Source: a bacterium
GTDB taxonomy: Bacteria > 4484-113 > JAFGCY01
Length of the DNA: 8,408 bases
Assembly: GCA_020849855.1 (NCBI GenBank)
Contig: JADZFO010000063.1
Location: 1-8,408, forward strand
Direction of reading: 5' to 3'
The notes below the pieces were generated by a model, which worked only from the letters and a program-made list of their open reading frames with translations, did not search any database and was not told where the DNA came from. A program made the position numbers and the translations under genes. Of the stretch, positions 1-5,533 are shown one piece after another (within the stretch, counting starts at the first letter, position 1; each line of letters opens with the position of its first letter).

Positions 1-121
1 AGATGTGAAGCCCTGAAGAGTTATTGTTCAAGATACAATTCCACTCGACCACACAGTGCTATCGGCCATCTGCCACCCACATCGCGCCTTCCGGCACTGA
101 ATAACCTGTTTGGCGGCCACA
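1..121 (+). mobile_element. Right end of an IS481-like insertion sequence
   Basis: The element enters from the left of the window and its transposase reads toward this end. I place the boundary after ACA at 119-121 because IS481-family elements have TGT...ACA termini. On the reverse strand the end reads TGTGGCCGCCAAACAGGTTA. From memory, the IS481 terminus also starts TGTG and carries a CAA-AGGTT core at about the same distance, which supports the placement. The transposase reading frame overlaps the inverted repeat, as is common when the gene fills the element. The left inverted repeat is outside the window, so the exact end is inferred. Confidence 0.65.
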
Positions 122-126
122 CCTAG
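1..126 (+). CDS. IS481-family transposase, C-terminal fragment (5' end outside window)
   Basis: Frame 1 is open from the first base to TAG at 124-126 and gives 41 residues. They include YNSTRPHSAIGHLPP followed by SRL and, at the very end, NNLFGGHT. The YN..RPH..(I/L)G..PP..RL pattern with a terminal NN-L---H(S/T) tail is typical of the C-terminus of DDE (rve-type) transposases of the IS481 family, which cut and join DNA for transposition. The catalytic D, D and E residues lie upstream of the window, so I cannot say whether the full gene is intact. Hand-counted GC over 1-120 is about 53%, visibly below the genes that follow, as expected for a mobile gene. The stop codon lies in CCTAGG, which looks like target DNA rather than element DNA. 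The family call is strong; the subgroup is not resolved. Confidence 0.85.
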   Translation, partial: RCEALKSYCSRYNSTRPHSAIGHLPPTSRLPALNNLFGGHT

Positions 127-127
127 G
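122..127. repeat. Putative IS481 target-site duplication, CCTAGG (one copy visible)
   Basis: CCTAGG follows directly after the inferred ACA terminus of the IS. IS481 and IS1002 of Bordetella are known to duplicate a 6-bp NCTAGN target, and CCTAGG fits that consensus exactly. The transposase stop codon (TAG, 124-126) is inside this hexamer. The partner copy would lie at the far end of the element, outside the window, so the duplication itself is not demonstrated. Confidence 0.55.
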
Positions 128-136
128 GCGCGGCGC

Positions 137-145
137 TGCTAGAAT
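137..145 (+). promoter_or_regulatory. Extended -10 promoter element for csaB operon, likely leaderless
   Basis: TGCTAGAAT matches the extended -10 consensus TGnTATAAT at all but one base. The -10 hexamer ends at 145, so transcription would start about 7 nt downstream, at 152-153, on the GTG start of csaB. No Shine-Dalgarno sequence precedes that GTG (GAATCCCGCGC), which is consistent with a leaderless mRNA. A -35 is weak. GCCACA (116-121, 18-bp spacer) shares only the final ACA with TTGACA, and those bases belong to the IS terminus. An extended -10 can work without a good -35. Confidence 0.5.
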
Positions 146-152
146 CCCGCGC

Positions 153-1289
153 GTGCGGCGCATACTCCTGCTGGGCTATTTCGGGGCGGCCAACCTGGGC
201 GACGACTGCCTGCTGGCCGATTTCCTGCTGGCCCATGGCGAGTGGATGCGCAGCCGGGGCCTGCAGGCCGATGTGGTTTCCAGCAGCCCCGACCCGCTGA
301 GCGGCTTTAGCGAGAGCGATGCACTGCTGCCACTGCTTGGCGAGTGTGTTGACAAGCGTGAGCTGCTGCGCCGGCCGCTGAAGGACTACGCCGCGCTGGT
401 GCTTCCCGGCGGCAGCGTGCTGCAGGACAGCTCCAGCCTGCGCAGCCTGCTGTTTTATCTGGAAGTCCTGCGCCGGGCCAGCGCTGCAGGGGTAAAGACC
501 TGCCTGCTGCATCAGGGCATTGGCCCGATTAATTCCTGGCTGGGACGCTGGCTGACACCGCGTTGGCTGAAGCGCGCCAGCCTGCTGAGCCTGCGTGATG
601 AGCAGAGCCTGCACTGGGCGCAGGAGAAAGTAGGCCGGATCGCCGCCGGAGCGGAGCCGCTGCTGTCGGCTGATCCGGTGCTGGCCGGGCGGCTGTCGGC
701 GCCGCCGGAGCTGCTGCCCGCCGGGCTGAAGCCGGGCGGCTATTTGCTTTGCGCGCCGCGTCCCACGGGCGACCTGCCGCACCCCGGTGATCCGACCAGC
801 GAGGCAGAAGCGCTGTCGCGCCTGCTGCGCAGCGCCGCTGAGCATAGCGGCCTGCCGCTGGTGCTCTGCGCATTCCAGCCGGCTGCGGATCTGGCATTCT
901 GCCGCGAGGTCGCCAGTTTGTGCGGCCCGGATACGAAGGTCTACGAAACACCGGCCCATGCAGCCGGGCAGGGTGCCAGCGCAATGCTGGCCCTGGTGCT
1001 GTGCAGCGCGCTGCTGCTGGGCTACCGCCTGCACAGCCTCGTGCTGGCCGCATCGGCGGCCGTGCCCGCGCTGGGTGTGGCTTATGACCCGAAGGTCAGC
1101 GCCTTCTGCGCCGAGCTGGGCTATCCCTGCTGCTATCCTGCTGAGGTTCATGAACAGGCAAGCCTTGACCTGCTGTCCAGACTGTGGGATGAGCAGGAGC
1201 AGACCAGCACGGAGGCCCGGCGCCGGCGCGAGACAGCGCTGGAGCGTCTGCGCGGCGCTGAAGCGAGCCTGGAGCGCCTGCTGGACTGA
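153..1289 (+). CDS. csaB: CsaB-type polysaccharide pyruvyl transferase
   Basis: This 378-residue protein belongs to the polysaccharide pyruvyl transferase family. CsaB moves pyruvate from phosphoenolpyruvate to a sugar of the envelope glycan as a ketal; in several bacteria this creates the anchor for SLH-domain surface proteins. Family motifs appear in order: GYFGAANLGDD (8-18, usual form GYYGxxNxGDE), LPGGSVLQD (84-92), HQGIGP (120-125), SLRDEQS (146-152), SADPVL (172-177) and GYRLHSLVLAA followed by YDPKVSAFC (295-319), which is the diagnostic C-terminal block. Length and motif spacing are normal. There is no signal peptide, so the enzyme is cytoplasmic. The C-terminus (about 345-378) is charged and helical. 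GTG at 153 is chosen because the first glycine-rich motif follows at the usual distance and no in-frame start lies between it and the IS junction. It is the first gene of the operon, with an IS481-like end 31 nt upstream. The acceptor sugar is not known. Confidence 0.88.
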   Translation: MRRILLLGYFGAANLGDDCLLADFLLAHGEWMRSRGLQADVVSSSPDPLSGFSESDALLPLLGECVDKRELLRRPLKDYAALVLPGGSVLQDSSSLRSLLFYLEVLRRASAAGVKTCLLHQGIGPINSWLGRWLTPRWLKRASLLSLRDEQSLHWAQEKVGRIAAGAEPLLSADPVLAGRLSAPPELLPAGLKPGGYLLCAPRPTGDLPHPGDPTSEAEALSRLLRSAAEHSGLPLVLCAFQPAADLAFCREVASLCGPDTKVYETPAHAAGQGASAMLALVLCSALLLGYRLHSLVLAASAAVPALGVAYDPKVSAFCAELGYPCCYPAEVHEQASLDLLSRLWDEQEQTSTEARRRRETALERLRGAEASLERLLD

Positions 1290-1308
1290 GCGCGCCGCGC
1301 TCTGCGGC

Positions 1309-2265
1309 ATGCTGATCGTGCTGCTTTGCCTGGGCCTTATGCGGCCGGCCGGGGCAGCGATGAAGGTGAACATCGAGTCGCGCTTCGTGGCGGAGCAGGG
1401 CTTCATCGCCGACGCGGCGGTGATGGGCAACGGGCATATCGGCCTAGCCTATCCCGATGCCGGGCATATCTGCGAGTACACAAAGGACGGCAGCCTATAC
1501 AAGCACCTGGTGCGCGAGGCGGGCGTGGACCTGCCTTTCCGCCCCAGCGTGCTGGTCGCGGGACCGGGCGACGACATCCTGGTTTTTGATGAAGCCGAGC
1601 AGGCGGTCTTTGAAGTCGAGCCCGACGGCAACTTCAGCAAGGGCCTGACCCTGGCCTATGAGACCGGCAGCGGCAAGACCGTGGCCCTCTCCAAGGTGGG
1701 CGACCTGGCCTGGCAGCCCGAGCTGCGCGGCGGCGAGGCGCTGCCGGTGAGCAAGGGTTATCTGACCTGGGCCATGCTGCCGGAGCGCGGCGAATTCGCC
1801 TGCTTCAACGGCAAGGGCAAGCAGGTCAGCGTCATGTCGCTGGCCAATCTGCTGCCCTATGAGAGCGCCATGTATACGCGGGCACAGTGGGGCCCCAACA
1901 AGGCGCTGTTTGTGCTGGACTACTCCCAGGGCGCGGTGCTGTACCAGCGCGGGGGCAGCGGGGCCTTCAGGCGGATCCGCGTGCTGGCGCCGCCGCTAGC
2001 ACCGGACGGCGCAGAGTTCAAAATCACCGCCGCGCCGACCCTGCAGGATTTCGCGGTGGATGAGGACGGCAACATCATCGCCGCCACGACTGACGAAAAG
2101 AAGGCCCTGATGTTGCTGACCCCGGGCGCCAAGGGCTATGACAGCCGGCGAATCGACCTGAAGCTGAAGGACCCCGGACGGCTGGCCGTGCGCTACAGCC
2201 GCGGGCGTTTTGTGGTCTGGCAGCGTGAGACGGCCGAGGTGCTGCTGCTGAGGTTGCAGCCATGA
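1309..2265 (+). CDS. Secreted beta-propeller-like protein of unknown function
   Basis: This 318-residue protein starts with a short hydrophobic segment and an apparent signal peptidase site (MLIVLLCLGLMRPAGA, cleavage after residue 16), so it is probably exported. The mature part repeats short beta-strand units with Asp/Gly turns: MGNGHIGLAYPDAGHICEY (39-57), DDILVFDEAEQAVFEVEPDGN (88-108), NKALFVLDYSQGAVLYQ (197-213) and DEDGNIIAAT (251-260). This pattern resembles NHL or SMP-30-like propellers, which often bind ligands or act as scaffolds. I see no catalytic motif and cannot name a family. ATG 1309 is 19 nt after the csaB stop and has no clear Shine-Dalgarno site, so translation may depend on reinitiation from csaB. 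The frame is open far upstream inside csaB, but that part is only csaB read in another frame. The end overlaps the next gene by ATGA, indicating coupling. Confidence 0.72.
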   Translation: MLIVLLCLGLMRPAGAAMKVNIESRFVAEQGFIADAAVMGNGHIGLAYPDAGHICEYTKDGSLYKHLVREAGVDLPFRPSVLVAGPGDDILVFDEAEQAVFEVEPDGNFSKGLTLAYETGSGKTVALSKVGDLAWQPELRGGEALPVSKGYLTWAMLPERGEFACFNGKGKQVSVMSLANLLPYESAMYTRAQWGPNKALFVLDYSQGAVLYQRGGSGAFRRIRVLAPPLAPDGAEFKITAAPTLQDFAVDEDGNIIAATTDEKKALMLLTPGAKGYDSRRIDLKLKDPGRLAVRYSRGRFVVWQRETAEVLLLRLQP

Positions 2266-4067
2266 GGCCGCCCATCCGCCAGCTGCGGCACCTGGGCCTT
2301 GGCCTGCTGCTGCTGTTGGCTATGAGCGCCTGCGGCGGGGGCGGGGGCGGCAACCCGCAGCCGCCGGACAAGCTGACCCTGACGGTGGAGGTGGAGCAGC
2401 CGGGCGGCTCCGCCGGGGCGGGCGTAGCAGTGCTGCTGGGCCTGAGCCTGAAGTTCACCAATGCCCAGGGTGTGGCTCAGTTCACTGACCTGACCGCCGG
2501 CAGCTATAGCATCAGCGCCCAGCTTCCTGACGGGACATTTGTTTCTGAGAACTTCACTCTGAGCAGCCAGGCACAAAGCCTGCAGCTCATGCCGGGCAGT
2601 GTGCCAGCTGCTGCAGTCAGCGCCGTGACACCCTTTATGGGCAGCGCGGCCGAACTGGACGCGACCATCCGCCTGGCGACAGACACGCTGCTTGACGCTG
2701 ACAGCCTTGACGAAGAGGACTTCAGCGTTACGCCGGACATCGGCCCGCTGCGCCTCGAGCTCAGCGACGGCGGCACGGATATCCTGATCACGCCGCTGCT
2801 GCAGCTCAGCCCGGCGCAGACCTATGTGTTTGACTACAGTGGCGTGATCAGCAGCAGCGCCGGCGCGCCGCTGCTCAAACCGCTGCACTTTCTGCTGCGC
2901 AGCGCCGCCACCGACCAGGCCGCTCCGCGGCTGCTGAGCACCACGCCCGGCGAGGGCGCCAGCGCCTTCCCGGTCAACCGGCCGGTGGTGTTCAGCTATA
3001 ACGAGCTGCTGGACCCGGATTCCGCCGTGCAGGTCAGCGCCAGCCCGGAGGCCGAGCTGGAGACAGTGATCAGCGGCCGCAACCTGAGCATCCGGGCGAT
3101 CGGCAACTGGGCCCTGCAGACGGACTACAGCCTGAGCGTTACAGGCCTCAGCGACCTGGCCGGCAACCTGCGCGGCGCGAGCGACAGCCTCAGCTTCAGG
3201 ACCGGCAGCGAGGCCGCTCCGGTGACCAACCAGCAGCCCGACTGGAACCGCGTGACGGACTCCATCGTGTTCTCCTCGGACCAGGCGGGCAGCTTTGACA
3301 TCTGGGCGATTGACTCAGACGGCGCCAATCTGCGCCAGCTGACTTTCGATGCCGGCGACGAGACCTCGCCGAGCCTCAGCTCCGACGGTGCGCTGCTGTG
3401 CTGGCAGGCCCGCGGCGCGGCTGGTGACCAGGACATCTTTGTGGCGGATGTCAGCGACGGCGATGCCAGCGACGGGCAGGCGGTGACGGGCGGGCCCTTC
3501 AATGACCGCCAGCCGGTCTTCAGCCGGACCTTCAGCCGCTCGATATTCTTTGTCTCCGAGCGCTCGAACCCGGCCAGCGTCTACAGCATCGATTCAGCCG
3601 GCGGCTCCCTCACGGCGCTGGACTTCAACTTCGCCTCGGGCCAGGCCGACCCCGCGCCGCATCCCCTGCTGGACACGCAGCTGCTCTTCACCAGCGGTCG
3701 CAGCGGCAGCAACGACGTCTGGCGCATGCTGCGCAGCGTGATCGACAACGAAGTGATCGACACCAACCTGACCGACGACCTGCTGGCCCAGGACAGCCAG
3801 CCCGACTGGCTGGCTGACGCCAGCGGCTATGTCTATATCTCCAACCGCAGCGGCGTCGACAACCTCTGGCTGGGGGATTTCAGCGGCGGACTGGAGCGCC
3901 AGGTCAGCAACTTCGAGCTGAACGCCTCATCGCCTTCCGTCTCGCCTTTCACCGGCGAGGCGCTGTGCGCACTGAGCCTGGCCAGCCCTGAAGGCGGCCG
4001 GAACATAGTTATCATTGAGCTGGTCGGTGGGTCAATCGTCAGCAACCTCACCGGCGGGGGAGCCTAG
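2262..4067 (+). CDS. Lipoprotein with Ig-like (Big_5) domains and TolB-like PD40 beta-propeller
   Basis: This 601-residue protein begins with a lipoprotein signal peptide: Arg-rich n-region, Leu-rich core and lipobox MSAC with Cys24, followed by six glycines as a linker. Next come a carboxypeptidase-regulatory-like domain (about 38-105; FTNAQGVAQFTDLTAGSYSI), a probable SbsA/Big_5-type Ig domain (about 121-213) and a clearer Big_5 domain (about 221-315; LLSTTPGEGASAFPVNRPVV, later LSDLAGN). The C-terminal part (about 330-600) holds at least four TolB/PD40-type repeats: IVFSSDQAGSFDIWAIDSDG (335-354), IFFVSERSN (428-436), LLFTSGRSGSNDVWRM (474-489) and YVYISNRSGVDNLWLGDFSG (523-542). It is probably a membrane-anchored periplasmic or surface protein binding proteins or glycans; no enzyme motif is seen. 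The ATG lies in ATGA with GAGGT (2250-2254) seven bases upstream, so it is coupled to the preceding propeller gene. The final base is shared with the hflX start. The exact partner is unknown. Confidence 0.82.
   Translation: MRPPIRQLRHLGLGLLLLLAMSACGGGGGGNPQPPDKLTLTVEVEQPGGSAGAGVAVLLGLSLKFTNAQGVAQFTDLTAGSYSISAQLPDGTFVSENFTLSSQAQSLQLMPGSVPAAAVSAVTPFMGSAAELDATIRLATDTLLDADSLDEEDFSVTPDIGPLRLELSDGGTDILITPLLQLSPAQTYVFDYSGVISSSAGAPLLKPLHFLLRSAATDQAAPRLLSTTPGEGASAFPVNRPVVFSYNELLDPDSAVQVSASPEAELETVISGRNLSIRAIGNWALQTDYSLSVTGLSDLAGNLRGASDSLSFRTGSEAAPVTNQQPDWNRVTDSIVFSSDQAGSFDIWAIDSDGANLRQLTFDAGDETSPSLSSDGALLCWQARGAAGDQDIFVADVSDGDASDGQAVTGGPFNDRQPVFSRTFSRSIFFVSERSNPASVYSIDSAGGSLTALDFNFASGQADPAPHPLLDTQLLFTSGRSGSNDVWRMLRSVIDNEVIDTNLTDDLLAQDSQPDWLADASGYVYISNRSGVDNLWLGDFSGGLERQVSNFELNASSPSVSPFTGEALCALSLASPEGGRNIVIIELVGGSIVSNLTGGGA
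4056..4062 (+). promoter_or_regulatory. Ribosome binding site for hflX (GGGGGAG), inside lipoprotein gene 3' end
   Basis: GGGGGAG lies 4 nt before the GTG at 4067 and is encoded within the last glycine codons of the upstream lipoprotein. It supports the GTG as the true hflX start even though that start is an alternative codon overlapping the upstream TAG. Spacing is at the short end of the usual range. Confidence 0.55.
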
Positions 4068-5386
4068 TGGCAGAGATTGTCACCGGCCGGCCACAGCTTG
4101 CCGGCCATACAGCAATGCTTGTCGTAGCCCATCTTGGCGAGGCCGCCAGACGCGCACTTGCCCGCAGCCGCGTGCGCAAGTCCGACAATGCCAGGACCGC
4201 CACGGACGGCGCGCCGGCGCCGCAGGCTGCGCCCGAGCCCGAGCCCGAGTTTGTGGAGCATGGCGCGCTGCTTGATACCGCGGAGCCGCTGGGCGAGGAA
4301 GCCCTGAGCGCCCGCGAGGCCGAGACCTATGACTTCATCGAGCTCTGCGTGGCCGCCGGCCTGAAGATCGGCACCACCATGGAGCTGAACGTCAAGCAGC
4401 TGACGCCCAAGCTCTTCATCGGCAGCGGCCAGTTTGAGGGCATTAAGGAAACAGCCGAGATGGAGGCCCCGGAGCTGATCGCCACCTCGGCCCCGCTGAG
4501 CCCCGTACACCAGCGCAACTGGGAGGCCGAGCTGAAGCTGCCGGTGCTGAGCCGCTACGACATCATCTTCAGCATCTTTGAGCAGAATGCGCATACGGCG
4601 GAGGGCAAGCTGCAGGTGGAGCTGGCCCGGCTGAAGTATGAACTGCCGCGCATTGTGCGCAGCTATGAGCAGCTTGACCCCCTGGCCGGCGGCATCGGCA
4701 GCCTGGGCCCCGGCGAGCAGCTCACCGAGCGCATCAAGCGCCGCCACCGCCGCCGCATCTTTGAGATTGAGCAGCGCCTGGAGAAGCTGCGCGACGAGCG
4801 CTCGCTGCGGCGCTCCAAGCGCAGCCGCGCAGGTGTGTTCATCACCAGCATCGTGGGCTATACCAATGTGGGCAAGAGCACCCTGCTCAACCGCCTGACC
4901 GGCAGCGGCGTGATCGTGGCCGACCAGTATTTCGCCACCCTCGACCCGACGGCCCGCGCGCTGTACCTGCCGGACGGCCAGCGCATGCTGCTGACCGATA
5001 CCGTGGGCTTCATCGATGACCTGCCCCGCGAGCTGCTGACTTCCTTCCGCGCCACACTGGATGAGATGCAGGGCAGCCATCTGCTGCTGCACCTGGCCGA
5101 CGCCAGCCACCCGCGGGTGGAAGCGCAGATCGCCGCGGTGCATAAGATCGTGGCGGAGATCGGCCTTGGCAGCGTGCCGGGCCTGCTGGTCTTTAACAAG
5201 GCCGACCGCGTGGACGAGCGCAGCCGCGCCCAGCTGGCGGCCCGCCACCCCGATGCGCTGTTCGTCAGCGCTATCGAGGGCAGCGGGATCATCGAGCTGC
5301 TGGAAGAGCTGGCGCGCCTGCGCGAGATGCTCGACCCGGGCCCGCCCCAGCCCAAGGAGCCTGAAGTGCCCTGGTGGGACCAGTAG
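4067..5386 (+). CDS. hflX: GTPase HflX (ribosome-associated)
   Basis: This 439-residue protein is an HflX-family GTPase; in other bacteria HflX binds the 50S subunit and splits stalled or stressed ribosomes. The N-terminal HflX domain is seen from about 84 to 196, with PKLFIGSGQFEGIKE (114-128), LSPVHQRNWE (144-153) and IFEQNAHTAEGKLQVELARLKYELPR (171-196 in outline). The Gly-rich linker GGIGSLGPGE (208-217) leads into a basic helix. The G domain is complete: P-loop GYTNVGKST (264-272), switch FATLDPT (289-295), DTVGF (311-315), NKAD (377-380) and SAIEG (401-405). Two oddities: the usual ETQLETDRR block after GPGE is replaced by QLTERIKRRHRRR, and the protein stops at 439 without the extra C-terminal domain of E. 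coli HflX. A Pro/Ala/Glu-rich insert lies at about 48-62. It overlaps the lipoprotein gene by one base (TAGTG). The family call is secure; standard ribosome-splitting activity is inferred. Confidence 0.93.
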   Translation: MAEIVTGRPQLAGHTAMLVVAHLGEAARRALARSRVRKSDNARTATDGAPAPQAAPEPEPEFVEHGALLDTAEPLGEEALSAREAETYDFIELCVAAGLKIGTTMELNVKQLTPKLFIGSGQFEGIKETAEMEAPELIATSAPLSPVHQRNWEAELKLPVLSRYDIIFSIFEQNAHTAEGKLQVELARLKYELPRIVRSYEQLDPLAGGIGSLGPGEQLTERIKRRHRRRIFEIEQRLEKLRDERSLRRSKRSRAGVFITSIVGYTNVGKSTLLNRLTGSGVIVADQYFATLDPTARALYLPDGQRMLLTDTVGFIDDLPRELLTSFRATLDEMQGSHLLLHLADASHPRVEAQIAAVHKIVAEIGLGSVPGLLVFNKADRVDERSRAQLAARHPDALFVSAIEGSGIIELLEELARLREMLDPGPPQPKEPEVPWWDQ

Positions 5387-5417
5387 CAGCAGCGGCAAAA
5401 GCGAAGGGCGCACGGAG

Positions 5418-5454
5418 CAATTGGACCGGGGACACTTGTGTCCACGGTCCATTG
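5418..5454. repeat. Intergenic palindrome, possible REP-like element or stem-loop
   Basis: Bases 5423-5450 form a near-perfect palindrome: GGACCG-GGGACAC pairs with GTGTCC-A-CGGTCC, about 12 base pairs with one G/A mismatch and a CTTG loop. Flanking CAAT (5418-5421) and ATTG (5451-5454) extend it with one bulged T. It lies after the hflX stop but has no T-run, so it is not a standard intrinsic terminator. The core GGGGACACTTGTGTCC resembles REP-like palindromes dispersed in many genomes with Y1 (RAYT) transposases. That origin is an inference from a single copy. It could instead stabilise the 3' end of the operon mRNA. Confidence 0.55.
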
Positions 5455-5463
5455 TCTGTGGAC
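5440..5463 (+). repeat. Second, overlapping stem-loop in the same intergenic region
   Basis: In RNA, GTCCACGG (5440-5447) can pair with CTGTGGAC (5456-5463) over 8 base pairs including one G-U, around an 8-nt loop. It uses the right arm of the palindrome at 5423-5450, so the two structures cannot form together. It ends 7 nt before the predicted -35 of the next gene. Confidence 0.4.
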
Positions 5464-5469
5464 TCATGA

Positions 5470-5499
5470 TTGGAGGCCTTCGCAGCGCCCGCTTACAAT
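5470..5499 (+). promoter_or_regulatory. Sigma70-type promoter for the M1 aminopeptidase gene
   Basis: TTGGAG (5470-5475) and TACAAT (5494-5499) are separated by 18 bp and match TTGACA/TATAAT at 4 and 5 of 6 positions respectively. Transcription would begin near 5506 and give a leader of about 28 nt that contains a GGAG Shine-Dalgarno site (5523-5526) seven bases before the ATG. This gives the peptidase gene its own promoter, separate from the csaB-hflX operon. Confidence 0.55.
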
Positions 5500-5533
5500 A
5501 ATGCTCTGCTAACTTCCAAGGCGGAGTAACTGC

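Noticed and set aside
34-39. TACAAT resembling a -10 box
   Set aside because: It lies inside transposase codons with no -35 at proper spacing; it encodes part of the conserved YN motif.
787-1308. Upstream extension of the propeller gene frame into csaB
   Set aside because: The translated segment is Cys/Trp/Arg-rich noise overlapping the conserved core of csaB; the signal peptide begins at ATG 1309.
1666-1680. GSGKT in the propeller protein, resembling a P-loop
   Set aside because: It lies between beta-strand units of an exported protein, without a matching hydrophobic strand or Walker B; a chance match.
5423-5450. Intrinsic terminator after hflX
   Set aside because: The stem is strong but no run of T follows on either strand (ATTGTCTG on the right side).
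4064-5467. 467-codon - strand frame opposite hflX, and similar frames opposite csaB (123-1430) and the lipoprotein (2193-2888)
   Set aside because: Same explanation: shadows of strongly supported + strand genes, with low-complexity composition.
5061-5501. + strand frame overlapping the end of hflX and running into the intergenic region
   Set aside because: Most of it is hflX read out of frame, with Arg/Ser/Cys-rich composition and no motif; the tail lies in the palindrome region.
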